Positions 1 to 5,741 of a stretch of DNA of 5,741 bases are shown here, piece by piece. Origin of the DNA: an uncultured Pseudomonadota bacterium (lineage in GTDB: Bacteria; Myxococcota_A; UBA796; GCA-2862545); assembly GCA_937891875.1 (NCBI GenBank), contig CALATR010000620.1, forward strand, positions 1 to 5,741, written 5' to 3'. Each line of letters begins with the position of its first letter. Position 1 is the stretch's first letter. Under the pieces are notes generated by a model, which worked only from the letters and a program-made list of their open reading frames with translations, searched no databases and was not told where the DNA came from. The translations under genes were made by a program, and so were the position numbers.

Positions 1-62
1 CGCGGACCGACGCAGACACCCGAAGGGCACACCGAACGATCGTAGCCCCGGCGGAGCTCTTG

Positions 63-97
63 GACTGGAGACTGGAGACTGGGGACTGGAGACCGGG
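63..97. repeat. heptamer tandem array, five units (copy A)
   Basis: Five consecutive 7-bp units: gactgga, gactgga, gactggg, gactgga, gaccggg. The 7-bp period is not a multiple of three, so a coding role is unlikely. Short tandem heptamers in intergenic DNA are known from cyanobacteria (STRR sequences). The comparison is structural only and implies no homology. Confidence 0.9.
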
Positions 98-115
98 CAG
101 AGGCATCCCCTGCCC
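95..115. repeat. imperfect hairpin ending repeat copy A
   Basis: GGGCAG at 95-100 pairs with CTGCCC at 110-115. Inside that, GG (102-103) can pair with CC (107-108) around a CAT loop, with a single A/C mismatch. The identity between the two repeat copies ends at the last base of this structure. No T-run follows, so it does not look like an intrinsic terminator. Confidence 0.6.
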
Positions 116-252
116 ATGGTCCGCCACACCTCGGTGCTGGCCGTAGAACGGGGCTCGTCCGCAGAGCGGCGCCTGCTGTGTCCGTGGGTGCGCGGAGCGA
201 TGCGGACACCCGAAGCGCACACCGGGCGATCGTCGCCCCGGCGGAGCTCTTG

Positions 253-287
253 GACTGGAGACTGGAGACTGGGGACTGGAGACCGGG
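253..287. repeat. heptamer tandem array, five units (copy B)
   Basis: Identical to the array at 63-97, with the same five units in the same order. It lies inside the second copy of the larger repeat. Because unit number and the two variant units are unchanged, it was copied with the larger repeat rather than expanded independently. Confidence 0.9.
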
Positions 288-305
288 CAGAGGCATCCCC
301 TGCCC
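285..305. repeat. imperfect hairpin ending repeat copy B
   Basis: Identical in sequence to the structure at 95-115 and also the last bases shared by the two copies. The flanking bases differ right after it (atggt after copy A, gcagc after copy B). It marks the right boundary of the repeat unit. Confidence 0.6.
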
Positions 306-456
306 GCAGCATCGCGACTTCCGGCAACGATCCCCCTCAAGCCAGCCCCCTTTCCCCCGATCCATCCCCCGCCACCGACTGCGCCAGACCCGTCAACGAC
401 GGTCTCGTGGTGTCACGCCACTGGACCCTCTGCAGCACCTCAGGCGTCAGTAGGGG

Positions 457-475
457 TGTGAGGATTCCCCTCACA
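457..475. promoter_or_regulatory. inverted repeat, possible operator
   Basis: Perfect 7-bp arms TGTGAGG (457-463) and CCTCACA (469-475) flank a 5-bp spacer. It lies about 245 bases before the prkA start. It could be a dimeric regulator site or an RNA hairpin. No T-run follows, so a terminator is unlikely. Confidence 0.45.
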
Positions 476-506
476 GCTTCCTGACCTCCCCCACGGGGTT
501 GTCGAC

Positions 507-525
507 GACCCGGAGATCCCGGGTC
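507..525. promoter_or_regulatory. inverted repeat, possible operator
   Basis: Perfect 7-bp arms GACCCGG (507-513) and CCGGGTC (519-525) flank the 5-bp spacer AGATC. It has the same arm and spacer length as the site at 457-475 but a different sequence. In GC-rich DNA such palindromes can arise by chance, so a regulatory role is inference. Confidence 0.4.
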
Positions 526-691
526 ACACTGGAAGCAGAGGAGACGCCGCGGGGCAGCGGTGTCGCAGCCAATCCAACGCCCGATCACGACCCGCGGCCC
601 CCGCCGCCCCCGCTCTCCAACCGCTGACGCCAACCGGCCCCCCGACGAGGCCAGGCGCGCGACGAGAGCCGTCGCAACCCCCCTCTCGGCA

Positions 692-714
692 GGCCTTCCC
701 TCCCCTCGGAGGCC
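692..714 (+). promoter_or_regulatory. prkA Shine-Dalgarno with possible masking hairpin
   Basis: GGAGG at 708-712 sits 6 bases before the ATG at 719, a strong ribosome binding site that decides the prkA start. The same bases can pair upstream in two ways. GGCCTTC (692-698) pairs with GGAGGCC (708-714), with one G-U pair. Alternatively CCTCC (699-703) pairs perfectly with GGAGG around a 4-base loop. Either would mask the ribosome site in the mRNA. The RBS itself is solid; its regulation is inferred. Confidence 0.6.
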
Positions 715-718
715 CGCA

Positions 719-2773
719 ATGACCACCGCCCACGCAGACTCCGCCTCGAGCGCGCTCCTCGACATCATCGCCGAGAAGCAGGACGCCACCCGCTTCCGGA
801 CCCTGCTCTGGGAGGGGACGTTTGCGGACTACCTGTCGCTCGTCGAGAACAACCCCGGGATCTCCCGGAACGCCTACCAGCGCCTGTACGACCTGATCGA
901 GTCCTTCGGCTCGGAGACCTACACCGAGTACAAGAAGCCGATCACGCGGTACAAGTTCTTCGATGATCCCATCGGGGACGGCAAGGACGCCGTCTTCGGC
1001 ATCGACATCCACCTCATGAAGCTCGTCCGCGTGCTCCGCGCCGCCGCCCTCGGCTACGGCCCCGAGCGTCGCGTGCTGCTGCTCCACGGGCCGGTCGGCT
1101 CGGCAAAGTCGACGATCGCCCGGCTCTTCAAGAAGGGCCTCGAGTGGTACAGCGCCCAGCCCGAGGGTGCGATCTACTCGTACACCTGGATGGTCGACGG
1201 GGAGGAGATCCCAGCCCCGATGAACGAGGACCCGCTGTGCCTGCTCCCCGATGAGGTGCGCGGCCCCATCCTCGAGCGCCTGAACGCGTCGGGCCGCTCG
1301 AAGTACCCGGTGAAGGTCCAGGAGGACATCAACCCGGTCTGCCGGTACTACTACAAGGAGCTGATGAAGCGCTACGACGGCGACTTCCTCAAGCTCGCCG
1401 AGCACATCAAGGTCCGCCGCCTGGTGCTCTCGGAGAAGGACCGCGTCGGCATCGGCACCTTCCAGCCAAAGGACGAGAAGAACCAGGACAGCACGGAGCT
1501 GACCGGCGACATCAACTACCGCAAGATCGCCGAGTACGGCTCGGACTCCGACCCGCGGGCGTTCAACTTCGACGGCGAGTTCTGCGTCGCCAACCGCGGC
1601 ATCATCGAGTTCATCGAGATGCTCAAGCTCGACGTGGCCTTCCTCTACGATCTGCTCGGCGCCAGCCAGGAGAAGCGGATCAAGCCCAAGAAGTTCGCGC
1701 AGACCATGATCGACGAGGTCATCATCGGGCACACCAACGAGCCCGAGTACCGGCGCCTGCAGAACAACGAGTACATGGAAGCGCTCCGCGACCGGACCAT
1801 CCGCTTCGACGTGCCCTACATCACCAAGCCCTCCCAGGAGGCGCGGATCTACAAGCGCGACTTCAACAAGAAGTCCGTCGACGTCAGCATCGCGCCCCAC
1901 ACCCTGGAGGTCGCTGCCCTGTGGGCCGTGCTCACGCGCCTCGAGGAGCCCCAGCACCACAAGCTGACCCTGCTCCAGAAGGCCAAGCTCTACGACGGCC
2001 GCAACGTGCCCGGCTTCACCGAGGACCACGTCAAGGAGCTGCGCAAGTCCGCCAAGCGCGAGGCGATGAACGGCATCAGCCCCCGCTACGTGCAGGACAA
2101 GATCTCCAACGCCCTCGTCCGCAACCCCGAGGCGCGCCACCTCAACGCCTTCATGGTGCTCAACGAGCTCGAGTCCGGCCTGCGCGGCCACTCGCTGATC
2201 ACCAACGAGGACGAGCGCGAGCGCTACCGCGAGCTGCTCGCCGTCGTGAAGGACGAGTACACCGACATCGTCAAGAACGAGGTGCAGAAGGCGATCGCCG
2301 CCGATGCCAGCGCCCTGAAGCGCCTCTGCGACAACTACATCGAGAACCTGCGCGCCTACATCCTCAAGGAGAAGGTGAAGAACCCCTTCACCGGCGAGTA
2401 CGAGTCCCACAACGAGCGCCTCATGCGCGACATCGAGACCAAGATCGACATCAGCGAGTCGCGCAAGGACGACTTCCGCCGCGAGCTGATGAACTACATC
2501 GCGGGTCTCGCGCTCGACGGGAAGTCGTTCAACTACACGATGAACGAGCGGCTGCACCGGGCGCTGGAGCTGAAGCTGTTCGAGGACAGCAAGGACAGCA
2601 TCAAGCTCACCAGCCTGGTCACCGACACCGCCGATCCCGACCAGCAGGCCAAGATCGAGGTGGTCAAGCAGCGCCTGATCGACAACTACGGCTACGACGA
2701 GCAGTCCGCCAATGACGTGCTCCAGTACGTGGCCAGCATCTTCGCCCGGGGCGACGCGAAGGAGGCGAAGTGA
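719..2773 (+). CDS. prkA: PrkA family serine protein kinase (AAA+ ATPase, YeaG-like)
   Basis: This 684-aa protein is close to the usual length of the family (about 630-690). Residues 124-131 (GPVGSAKS) form a Walker A P-loop. ANRGIIEFIE around 291-300 occupies the Walker B-like acidic position typical of PrkA. HTNEPEY at 338-344 is a family signature. The C-terminal part, ending in the typical ASIFARGD segment, is the PrkA domain with distant kinase resemblance. It is a cytoplasmic protein with no signal or membrane segment. Family members were described as Ser/Thr kinases, and B. subtilis PrkA has also been reported as an ATP-dependent protease, so the biochemical activity is not settled. 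The ATG at 719 is chosen for its GGAGG site and because homology begins shortly after it; a GTG at 560 would add 53 low-complexity residues. First gene of the operon, with the DUF444 gene 58 bases downstream. Confidence 0.95.
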   Translation: MTTAHADSASSALLDIIAEKQDATRFRTLLWEGTFADYLSLVENNPGISRNAYQRLYDLIESFGSETYTEYKKPITRYKFFDDPIGDGKDAVFGIDIHLMKLVRVLRAAALGYGPERRVLLLHGPVGSAKSTIARLFKKGLEWYSAQPEGAIYSYTWMVDGEEIPAPMNEDPLCLLPDEVRGPILERLNASGRSKYPVKVQEDINPVCRYYYKELMKRYDGDFLKLAEHIKVRRLVLSEKDRVGIGTFQPKDEKNQDSTELTGDINYRKIAEYGSDSDPRAFNFDGEFCVANRGIIEFIEMLKLDVAFLYDLLGASQEKRIKPKKFAQTMIDEVIIGHTNEPEYRRLQNNEYMEALRDRTIRFDVPYITKPSQEARIYKRDFNKKSVDVSIAPHTLEVAALWAVLTRLEEPQHHKLTLLQKAKLYDGRNVPGFTEDHVKELRKSAKREAMNGISPRYVQDKISNALVRNPEARHLNAFMVLNELESGLRGHSLITNEDERERYRELLAVVKDEYTDIVKNEVQKAIAADASALKRLCDNYIENLRAYILKEKVKNPFTGEYESHNERLMRDIETKIDISESRKDDFRRELMNYIAGLALDGKSFNYTMNERLHRALELKLFEDSKDSIKLTSLVTDTADPDQQAKIEVVKQRLIDNYGYDEQSANDVLQYVASIFARGDAKEAK

Positions 2774-2831
2774 TCGCCGCTCGCACCGTCGCCACCGAAG
2801 CACTCTCCCGCATTCGTGACGGGGGTCCCGC

Positions 2832-3911
2832 ATGCTGAACATCGACCGCGACCTCGGCCGGTTCAAGGACATCGTGAAGGGCCGCGTCCGCAAGGACCTG
2901 CGCAAGCACATGTCCAGCAAGGAGCTGGTCGGAAAGCAGGGGAAGAAGCTGGTCTCCATCCCGCTTCCCCAGATCGGGATCCCTCGCCTGCGCTACGGCA
3001 AGAACGACAAGGGCGTCGGCCAGGGCGACGGCCAGGGTCAGGGTCCCGGACAGGGCCAGCAGGCCGGTGACTCGCCCGGCGAGCACGTGCTCGAGGTGGA
3101 CTTCACTGTCGAGGAGCTCGCCGAGATCATGGGCGAGGAGCTGGAGCTTCCGCGCATCGAGCCCAAGGGCGCCCAGGACGCGCGCACCGTGAAGCACCTC
3201 TACAAGGGGATCAGCCGGATCGGTCCCGAGTCCCTGCGCCACACCAAGCGCACCTACCGCCAGGCGCTCAAGCGCACCGTCGCCTCGGGCGGGTTCGACC
3301 CGGTGAAGCCGACCATCATCCCGATCAAGGACGACAAGCGCTACCGGACCTTCGTCGAGGAGAAGGAGCCTCGATCCTCGGCTCTGCTCATCTACATGAT
3401 GGACGTGTCCGGCAGCATGGGCAACGAGCAGAAGGAGATCGTGCGGGCGCAGGCGTTCTGGCTCGACGCCTGGATCAGGCTCCACTACGACGACGTCGCG
3501 ACCCGGTTCATCATCCACGATGCCGCCGCCCGCGAGGTCGACCGCGACACCTTCTTCCGCACCCGCGAGTCCGGCGGCACCCTGATCAGCTCTGCCTACT
3601 CGCTGGCCGTCGAGATCATCGAGAAGGAGTACCCGCTGGAGGACTGGAACATCTACCCGTTCCACTTCAGCGACGGGGACAACTGGAGCAGTGCGGACAC
3701 CCGCAAGTGCGTGGAGCTGCTGCGCGACAAGCTCGTCCCCTGGTCCAACCAGTTCTCCTACGCCCAGGTCGACTCCCAGTACGGCTCCGGCCAGTTCATC
3801 AAGGACCTCCACGAGCACTTCGCCGAGGAGGAGAAGGTGGTCACCAGCCGCGTGCCCAACCGGGACGCGATCATGGACTCCATCAAAGAGCTGCTCCAGG
3901 CGGGGAGGTAG
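2832..3911 (+). CDS. yeaH: DUF444 / UPF0229 family protein with vWA domain (YeaH/YhbH-like)
   Basis: This 359-aa protein is somewhat shorter than E. coli YeaH (about 427) and B. subtilis YhbH (about 390). The N-terminal 56 residues are basic and family-typical (IPLPQIGIPRLRYG near 43-56). Residues 61-79 form a Gly/Gln-rich flexible linker. The C-terminal half is a von Willebrand A-like fold with an intact metal site: D191-x-S193-x-S195 (DVSGS), T250 in ESGGT, and D281 in HFSDGD. This predicts Mg2+-dependent partner binding rather than catalysis. The start is ATG 2832, with a GGGGG tract at 2821-2825 as a modest ribosome site. It follows prkA by 58 bases and precedes spoVR by 2, the standard order of this operon. 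Its molecular role is unknown; a partner or adaptor of the PrkA ATPase is plausible by analogy with MoxR-vWA pairs. Confidence 0.93.
   Translation: MLNIDRDLGRFKDIVKGRVRKDLRKHMSSKELVGKQGKKLVSIPLPQIGIPRLRYGKNDKGVGQGDGQGQGPGQGQQAGDSPGEHVLEVDFTVEELAEIMGEELELPRIEPKGAQDARTVKHLYKGISRIGPESLRHTKRTYRQALKRTVASGGFDPVKPTIIPIKDDKRYRTFVEEKEPRSSALLIYMMDVSGSMGNEQKEIVRAQAFWLDAWIRLHYDDVATRFIIHDAAAREVDRDTFFRTRESGGTLISSAYSLAVEIIEKEYPLEDWNIYPFHFSDGDNWSSADTRKCVELLRDKLVPWSNQFSYAQVDSQYGSGQFIKDLHEHFAEEEKVVTSRVPNRDAIMDSIKELLQAGR
3902..3908 (+). promoter_or_regulatory. spoVR ribosome binding site inside the end of the DUF444 gene
   Basis: GGGGAGG lies 5 bases before the ATG at 3914 and abuts the TAG stop (3909-3911) of the DUF444 gene. 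Ribosomes finishing the upstream gene would be placed directly on this site, which suggests translational coupling. It supports the ATG at 3914 over upstream in-frame starts that lie within the previous gene. Confidence 0.8.
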
Positions 3912-3913
3912 CG

Positions 3914-5458
3914 ATGTCGAGCATCATCCCGAACCGCTTCCTGCAGGAAGGTCGCGACCTGTCCCCCGAGCTCGAGCACGCCCGCGTCGAGATCGAGGCG
4001 CTGGCCCGCAGCTACGGGCTGGACTTCTTCGAGACCCGCTTCGTGATGTGCACCTACGAGGAGATCAACATGGTCGCCGCGTACGGGGGCTTTCCGACGC
4101 GCTACCCGCACTGGCGCTTCGGCATGGACTACCTGGAGACCCAGAAGTCCTACGAGTGGGGCCTGGGCAAGATCTACGAGCTGGTCATCAACACCGACCC
4201 CTCGTACGCCTACCTGATGGACAACAACCTGCCGGTCGACCAGAAGCTGGTCATGGCGCACGTCTTCGGGCACGTCGACTTCTTCAAGAACAACCTGTGG
4301 TTCCAGCACACGAACCGCAAGATGCTCGACCAGATGGCGAACCACGCCACCATCGTGCGTCGCATCCAGGAGCGCCACGGCGAGGCGCAGGTCGAGCGCT
4401 TCATCGATCTCGTGCTGTCGCTCGACAACCTCATCGACCCCTACGCCCAGCACATCACCCGCAGCCACGGCCCGGTGAGCGAGGAGGTCGTCGAGGCGGC
4501 CGAGGTCGACAAGGAGATCGGCAAGCTCAAGTCCGGTCAGCGCTACATGGACAAGTACGTCAATCCGCCGGAGTTCCTCGAGGCCCAGCGCAAGAAGAAG
4601 GCGGCCGAGATCGCCCAGATGAAGCGCTTTCCCGAGGAGCCGACCCGCGACGTGCTCGGCTTCCTGCTCGAGCACGCACCGCTCCAGAAGTGGCAGCGGC
4701 AGATCATAGCGATCATGCGGGATGAAGCGTACTATTTCGCGCCACAGGGCATGACGAAGATCATGAACGAAGGCTGGGCCAGCTACTGGCACACCAAGCT
4801 CATGACCCGGCACGTGCTCACCGACGCCGAGATCATCGACTTCGCCGATCACAACGCCGGCACGATGGCCATGCAGCCCGGTCAGCTCAACCCGTACAAG
4901 CTGGGCGTCGAGCTGTGGAGGCACATCGAGAAGCGATGGGACAAGGGCCAGTTCGGCAAGGAGTGGCTCGACTGCACCGACCCCGACAAGGGCCAGACCT
5001 GGGACACCGGGGCGGGCCTGGGTCAGGACAAGATCTTCCAGGTCCGACGCACCCACAACGACATCACCTTCATCGACGAGTTCCTCACCGAGGAGTTCTG
5101 CGCCGAGCAGGGATTCTTCACGACCACCTACGACAAGAAGGCCGAGCGCTGGGTGGTGGACTCGACCCAGTTCACCGACATCAAGCAGCAGCTGCTCGAC
5201 ATGCTGGCCACCCGCGGCACCCCCCGCGTCTTCATCACGGATGCGAATGCATTCAACCGCGGGGAGCTCCGGATCGATCACCAGCATGAGGGTCTGGACA
5301 TCCAGCTCGAGTGGGCCAGCCAGGTGCTGGGCAACCTCGCTCGGATCTGGAGTCGCCCGGTGCACCTCGACACCGAAGTGGACGGCAAGGGCATCCGCCT
5401 GACCCACGACGGGAGCGAGCTGACCCGGTCCGCGCGCAAGGAGGAGGAGGAGACGTGA
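3914..5458 (+). CDS. spoVR: SpoVR family protein (YcgB-like)
   Basis: This 514-aa protein matches E. coli YcgB (about 510) and is a little longer than B. subtilis SpoVR (about 470). Conserved signatures run in the family order: HVFGHVDFFKNN at 116-127, EGWASYWH at 286-293, and QLNPYKLGVELW around 324-335. The C-terminal region carries VFITDANAFNRGELRI near 439-454 and ends in an acidic tail (KEEEET). The His-rich HxxxH and EGW...H motifs suggest a metal site, which is inference; no catalytic activity is established to my knowledge. It is cytoplasmic, without a signal peptide. B. subtilis spoVR mutants have a spore cortex defect. It lies 2 bases after the DUF444 stop, and its own TGA overlaps the next gene's GTG. 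Codons in 4706-4771 and 5240-5290 use more A/T endings than the rest. Confidence 0.95.
   Translation: MSSIIPNRFLQEGRDLSPELEHARVEIEALARSYGLDFFETRFVMCTYEEINMVAAYGGFPTRYPHWRFGMDYLETQKSYEWGLGKIYELVINTDPSYAYLMDNNLPVDQKLVMAHVFGHVDFFKNNLWFQHTNRKMLDQMANHATIVRRIQERHGEAQVERFIDLVLSLDNLIDPYAQHITRSHGPVSEEVVEAAEVDKEIGKLKSGQRYMDKYVNPPEFLEAQRKKKAAEIAQMKRFPEEPTRDVLGFLLEHAPLQKWQRQIIAIMRDEAYYFAPQGMTKIMNEGWASYWHTKLMTRHVLTDAEIIDFADHNAGTMAMQPGQLNPYKLGVELWRHIEKRWDKGQFGKEWLDCTDPDKGQTWDTGAGLGQDKIFQVRRTHNDITFIDEFLTEEFCAEQGFFTTTYDKKAERWVVDSTQFTDIKQQLLDMLATRGTPRVFITDANAFNRGELRIDHQHEGLDIQLEWASQVLGNLARIWSRPVHLDTEVDGKGIRLTHDGSELTRSARKEEEET
5442..5450 (+). promoter_or_regulatory. ribosome binding site of the fourth gene, within spoVR
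   Basis: AGGAGGAGG at 5442-5450 lies 4 bases before the GTG at 5455 and inside the Glu-rich end of spoVR (KEEEET). The Glu codons therefore double as a Shine-Dalgarno. This decides the choice of GTG over later starts. Confidence 0.65.
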
Positions 5459-5741
5459 GCCTATCCAAGGCACTGGACGAGGTCCTGGACGACGCTGCCG
5501 GCAAGGGCGGCAAGGGTGTGCGCACCCTGTCCGCGAAGGACGGCGAGCGCTCGGCCGAGGTCGACGTGCACGAGGTCGGCAAGCTCGGCGTGCGCGTCAG
5601 CCGGATCCGCGTCGAACGTGAGGATCCGTACGACGTCGAGCGCGTCGCCCGCGACTGGCCCCGCGATCTGCGCGATCTCCCCGACCGGATCGAGCCGGTC
5701 GAGGTGGATCCACGGCTCGGCGGCGCCAGCCTGCGCAGCAA
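5455..5741 (+). CDS. unrecognised protein, N-terminal part (runs off the right edge)
   Basis: The reading frame opens at GTG 5455, overlapping the spoVR stop by 4 bases (GTGA), and stays open for 95 codons to the window edge. I do not recognise the family. The visible part is soluble and strongly charged: a Gly/Lys patch (GKGGKG at 16-21), then an alternating hydrophobic stretch likely to form beta strands (HEVGKLGVRVSRIRVERE, 39-56), then an Asp/Arg/Pro-rich part with DWPRDLRDLPDRIEPVEVDP at 67-86. No signal peptide, membrane segment or known catalytic motif is visible. Codon use matches the upstream genes, the ribosome site is strong, and the overlap implies coupling to spoVR, so the gene is probably real and part of the operon. 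A role with PrkA, DUF444 or SpoVR is guilt by association only. Confidence 0.75.
   Translation, partial: MSLSKALDEVLDDAAGKGGKGVRTLSAKDGERSAEVDVHEVGKLGVRVSRIRVEREDPYDVERVARDWPRDLRDLPDRIEPVEVDPRLGGASLRS

Larger units (their letters stand above)
1..115. repeat. 190-bp-offset direct repeat, copy A
   Basis: This stretch matches 191-305 without gaps at 108 of 115 positions. The differences are at 7, 11, 14, 26, 35, 36 and 44, and positions 45-115 are identical to 235-305. It may extend left beyond the window edge. The match stops abruptly at 115/305, at the end of an imperfect inverted repeat. No transposase or long ORF lies in it, so it looks like a non-coding intergenic repeat or one unit of a longer 190-bp tandem array. 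Its function is unknown. Confidence 0.93.
191..305. repeat. 190-bp-offset direct repeat, copy B
   Basis: Second copy of the repeat at 1-115. Unlike copy A it holds a perfect short inverted repeat at 224-238 (arms GGGCGA/TCGCCC, spacer TCG). In copy A three of the six pairs of that stem are broken. The 75 bases between the copies (116-190) are not repeated inside the window. Whether they recur to the left cannot be seen. Confidence 0.93.
306..718. other. long non-coding leader/intergenic region before prkA
   Basis: About 410 bases without a believable gene. The first part (roughly 325-375) is rich in C-tracts. Two perfect inverted repeats (457-475 and 507-525) lie in the middle, and a possible Shine-Dalgarno-masking hairpin at the end. 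I looked for sigma-70-like -35/-10 pairs and for the sigma-54 GG-N10-GC pattern and found nothing convincing. A promoter for the operon probably lies here but cannot be placed. An in-frame extension of prkA to a GTG at 560 is possible on paper but reads as low-complexity P/R/A-rich sequence. Confidence 0.6.

Noticed and set aside
1..305. CRISPR array
   Set aside because: Only two copies, repeats of 115 bases and one 75-base gap. Size and layout do not fit CRISPR repeats and spacers, and no cas gene is present.
457..480. Intrinsic terminator at the inverted repeat
   Set aside because: The stem is only 7 bp and is followed by agcttcctg without a T-run.
116..484. 122-codon + strand frame in the upstream region
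   Set aside because: It runs through the heptamer repeat array, has low-complexity P/S/R-rich composition, no recognisable domain and no good ribosome site.
499..530. sigma-70-like promoter with ttgtcg and cacact
   Set aside because: The spacing is about 20 bases and the -10 match is poor; it is not better than chance.
560..718. N-terminal extension of prkA to a GTG at 560
   Set aside because: The 53 extra residues are P/R/A-rich without family similarity, while the ATG at 719 has a well-spaced GGAGG.
524..2959. Very long open frame on the minus strand opposite prkA (811 codons)
   Set aside because: Its translation is a monotonous Leu/Val/Asp/Glu/Ala mix typical of the antisense of GC-rich coding sequence. 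The + strand frame has clear PrkA motifs.
3707..3913. Upstream extension of spoVR within the DUF444 gene
   Set aside because: It overlaps the conserved vWA coding region in another frame; the ATG at 3914 has a strong ribosome site and starts a family-typical N-terminus.
3758..5473. Long minus-strand open frame opposite spoVR
   Set aside because: Same antisense artefact of high GC3; the + strand encodes an unmistakable SpoVR protein.

Overview
This GC-rich window, whose codons end almost always in G or C, holds the left part of a conserved bacterial stress and sporulation operon. The gene order is PrkA (AAA+ serine protein kinase family, YeaG-like), a DUF444/UPF0229 vWA-domain protein (YeaH/YhbH-like), SpoVR (YcgB-like), and a fourth gene that I do not recognise and that runs off the right edge. 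All genes read on the + strand. GC bias, Shine-Dalgarno sites and protein sequences suggest a high-GC Gram-negative such as a myxobacterium or a relative. That assignment is inference; no rRNA or lineage marker is present.

Layout. Bases 1-718 contain no convincing gene. They carry two copies of a direct repeat with a 190-bp offset (1-115 and 191-305, 108 of 115 positions identical). Each copy holds five 7-bp units of the gactgga type and ends exactly at an imperfect hairpin. Further on are two perfect inverted repeats of the same geometry (7-bp arms, 5-bp spacer), at 457-475 and 507-525, centred 50 bp apart. A possible RNA hairpin (692-714) covers the Shine-Dalgarno of the first gene. I found no convincing promoter.

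Genes. prkA is at 719-2773 (684 aa). After 58 non-coding bases comes the DUF444 gene at 2832-3911 (359 aa, intact MIDAS motif). After 2 bases comes spoVR at 3914-5458 (514 aa), whose stop codon overlaps the GTG start of the fourth gene (5455 to beyond 5741, at least 95 aa). The last three genes are packed tightly enough to suggest co-transcription and translational coupling.

How they may work together. PrkA is an AAA+ ATPase/kinase-like protein and DUF444 is a metal-binding vWA protein. The pair resembles the MoxR-type AAA+ plus vWA partnership, with SpoVR as a possible effector or target. In E. coli the homologous yeaG-yeaH genes are sigma-S dependent and linked to starvation. In B. subtilis, prkA and spoVR affect sporulation and the spore cortex. 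A stress or developmental role is the best guess here. The fourth gene is the least explained coding part of the window, and the repeat-rich upstream region the least explained non-coding part.
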